DNA of 64,000 nucleotides from NCBI GenBank assembly GCA_002709695.1, contig PAQF01000077.1:1-64000 (forward strand). Direction: 5' to 3'. Source of the stretch: Candidatus Poribacteria bacterium. GTDB lineage: Bacteria > Poribacteria > WGA-4E > UBA9662. Shown here one piece after another: positions 62,726 to 64,000 of the stretch. Under the pieces are notes generated by a model, which saw only the letters and a program-made list of their open reading frames with translations, searched no databases and was not told the DNA's origin. The first letter of the stretch is position 1; each line of letters begins with the position of its first letter. A program made the position numbers and the translations under genes.

Positions 62726-64000
62726 TCATCGTGGCAAACTGATGTCCGGCAGTTGAAAGCTGTCGGCAGTGTCGTTAATCCAGCGAGCCAGTAGATTATG
62801 ACAATATTCTTTTGGTTCTTGGTAAGACCAATCGTAAACATAATTGGCTTGTTCGTAGAAGTCTTCAGCAGTATTAAATAGCAACCAATCGTTACCAGGA
62901 GTACAGACATATTTCCATCCGTCTCGGGTAACTACTCCTCTCCAAGCCTTGTTGACCGAATGACGGTGGAACTTACGCGGAATCTGTTGTAGGTAGGCAG
63001 ATTCCGGCTCTTTTTCAGTTTTGGGTGGGCCTTTGTACTCTGGTGCATCAGAATGAATACAGTGTGCCGAATAATCGTATCCTACCATGCTTGCAGGAAC
63101 AGGAATTCCACAAAGCCCCAGTGTTGTTGGGGCAATATCAACATGGTTAATAACTGCTTTAGTGCGTCCAACCTTCATCCCATATCCTCCTCCTACCTTG
63201 GCAATAATACATGGAATGCGAATAGCTTCCTCCCACGGACAGGATTTTCCCCACTGAGCATGGCTGCCAAGCATATCGCCATGGTCAGAAAAAAATACCA
63301 AGTAGGTTTCTCTATCAATTCCCATCTTCTTTAACGATTGACTGATACGGCCTACATTGTAGTCTAAATTTTCAATCATCCGATAATAACCAGCCAAATC
63401 AAGTTCAGCTTTTTCTCGAATCCAAGGCACATTAGGAACATTACTTCGGAATTTGATGTCTTTTGGATGGATGTTTGTCTGATTATATTTCGGATTGACT
63501 GGCGAAGTATAAGGGTCATGAGGTGGTTGCACGGATAGAACAGCCAAGAACGGTTGATAGTTCTCATCCACTCCAACATGATCTTCCAAGTGTTGGATCA
63601 GCATATCGGTCAATGAATCTGTTTCATATCCTGGTAAACGAATTGGGTTTTCACTTCCATGACCATAGACATAACATTCGTTCTGGTTGTTGTTATTCTC
63701 ATAACCCATCCAATATTTAAACCTACCCCTACGCTGAGGGGAAACATAATGCTCCCGGTTGTTAGAGCCATCCAAGTGCCATTTACCAATATAAGCAGTA
63801 TGATAACCAGCTTGGTTAAACGGTTCAGCTATAGTACAAAGAGAAGGAGAAAGCTGAGAGGGTGTTCGATCCGCCCCGTTTTGATGGGGGTACATGCTAG
63901 TCAGCAACGCCCCACGAAAAGGAGTACACCAAGGTGCTCCAGCGACAGCATTATCAAACCGCATGCCACTACGTGCCAAGTTATCAATGTTAGGTGTATA
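62726..64000 (-). CDS. Sulfatase, N-terminus cut by window edge
   Basis: The frame is open to the window edge; 424 residues are visible. It begins YTPNIDNLARSGMRF, the usual sulfatase N-terminal segment, so only about 20-40 residues are missing. The signature CTPFRGALLTSMYPHQNG carries the cysteine that becomes formylglycine in the C-x-P-x-R site. GKWHLDG and FFSDHGDMLGSHAQWGKSCPWEE supply further metal and sulfate contacts. It would remove sulfate from a polysaccharide or small molecule. Whether a signal peptide exists cannot be seen. It converges with the E1 gene, nine bases from its stop. Confidence 0.93.
   Translation of the reverse strand, partial: YTPNIDNLARSGMRFDNAVAGAPWCTPFRGALLTSMYPHQNGADRTPSQLSPSLCTIAEPFNQAGYHTAYIGKWHLDGSNNREHYVSPQRRGRFKYWMGYENNNNQNECYVYGHGSENPIRLPGYETDSLTDMLIQHLEDHVGVDENYQPFLAVLSVQPPHDPYTSPVNPKYNQTNIHPKDIKFRSNVPNVPWIREKAELDLAGYYRMIENLDYNVGRISQSLKKMGIDRETYLVFFSDHGDMLGSHAQWGKSCPWEEAIRIPCIIAKVGGGYGMKVGRTKAVINHVDIAPTTLGLCGIPVPASMVGYDYSAHCIHSDAPEYKGPPKTEKEPESAYLQQIPRKFHRHSVNKAWRGVVTRDGWKYVCTPGNDWLLFNTAEDFYEQANYVYDWSYQEPKEYCHNLLARWINDTADSFQLPDISLPR

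Noticed and set aside
1-64000. tRNA, rRNA, CRISPR array, insertion sequence
   Set aside because: I looked in the intergenic regions for T-loop sequences, direct-repeat arrays and transposase motifs and found none that hold up.

Overview
The window (about 40% G+C by eye, densely coded on both strands) looks like a chromosome segment of a Gram-negative, uncultured-type bacterium. Lipid A acyltransferase and LptC/LptA/LptB genes show a lipopolysaccharide outer membrane, and the lipobox proteins fit this. The accessory content is three intact and one decayed phytanoyl-CoA-dioxygenase (PhyH) genes, a sulfatase, a creatininase, two malate/L-lactate dehydrogenases, a Gfo/Idh/MocA oxidoreductase, a periplasmic-looking methyltransferase and a decayed LamG protein with a TTW-type C-terminus. 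That combination is what I associate with Poribacteria and related marine or sponge-associated lineages. This placement is an inference from gene content; no rRNA or tRNA gene is present to test it.

Layout. 1-2700: a cut-off TPR lipoprotein, a TIM-barrel sugar isomerase/epimerase and a frameshifted GalT-like pseudogene. 2902-8603: lpxL-lptC-lptA-lptB-rpoN-hprK-HPr-like, an envelope, sigma-54 and Ser-phosphorylation block ending in a clear terminator. 8745-12391: valS, with a convergent SGNH hydrolase. 12805-23206: a seven-gene MoxR/DUF58/VWA 'Bat' operon, mostly translationally coupled. 23207-28849: a PhyH pseudogene, an intact PhyH gene, a Tat-type flavin lipoprotein, a glycerophosphodiesterase and an aldo/keto reductase. 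28863-38168: a ten-gene minus-strand transcription unit running asd, DnaJ-like, aspartate aminotransferase, ndk, FAH hydrolase, then five genes joined by four ATGA overlaps (ABC ATPase, beta-RFAP-synthase-like protein, cohesin-like lipoprotein, CsgG/FlgO-like TPR lipoprotein, outer-membrane-type protein). 38933-47000: an unrecognised HTH/coiled-coil protein, rfaE2, a low-complexity protein, two tandem PhyH genes, a LamG pseudogene, a methyltransferase, a malate/lactate dehydrogenase and a class III aminotransferase. 47390-57251: a PIG-L deacetylase, an FGGY kinase, a second malate/lactate dehydrogenase, an acyl-activating enzyme, a creatininase and a Gfo/Idh/MocA gene. 57476-62717: a 2-oxoacid dehydrogenase complex in the order E2, E3, fused E1. 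62726-64000: a sulfatase cut by the window edge.

The points most worth following are: (i) an HPr-like protein next to HprK that keeps the regulatory serine but has lost the phosphotransfer histidine (Crh-like); (ii) the five-gene ATGA-coupled envelope operon that contains a beta-RFAP synthase homologue; (iii) an E2 subunit with two peripheral-subunit-binding domains and a broken catalytic motif; (iv) a perfect 15-bp-arm palindrome inside the fused E1 gene; and (v) three pseudogenes, which suggest ongoing gene loss.
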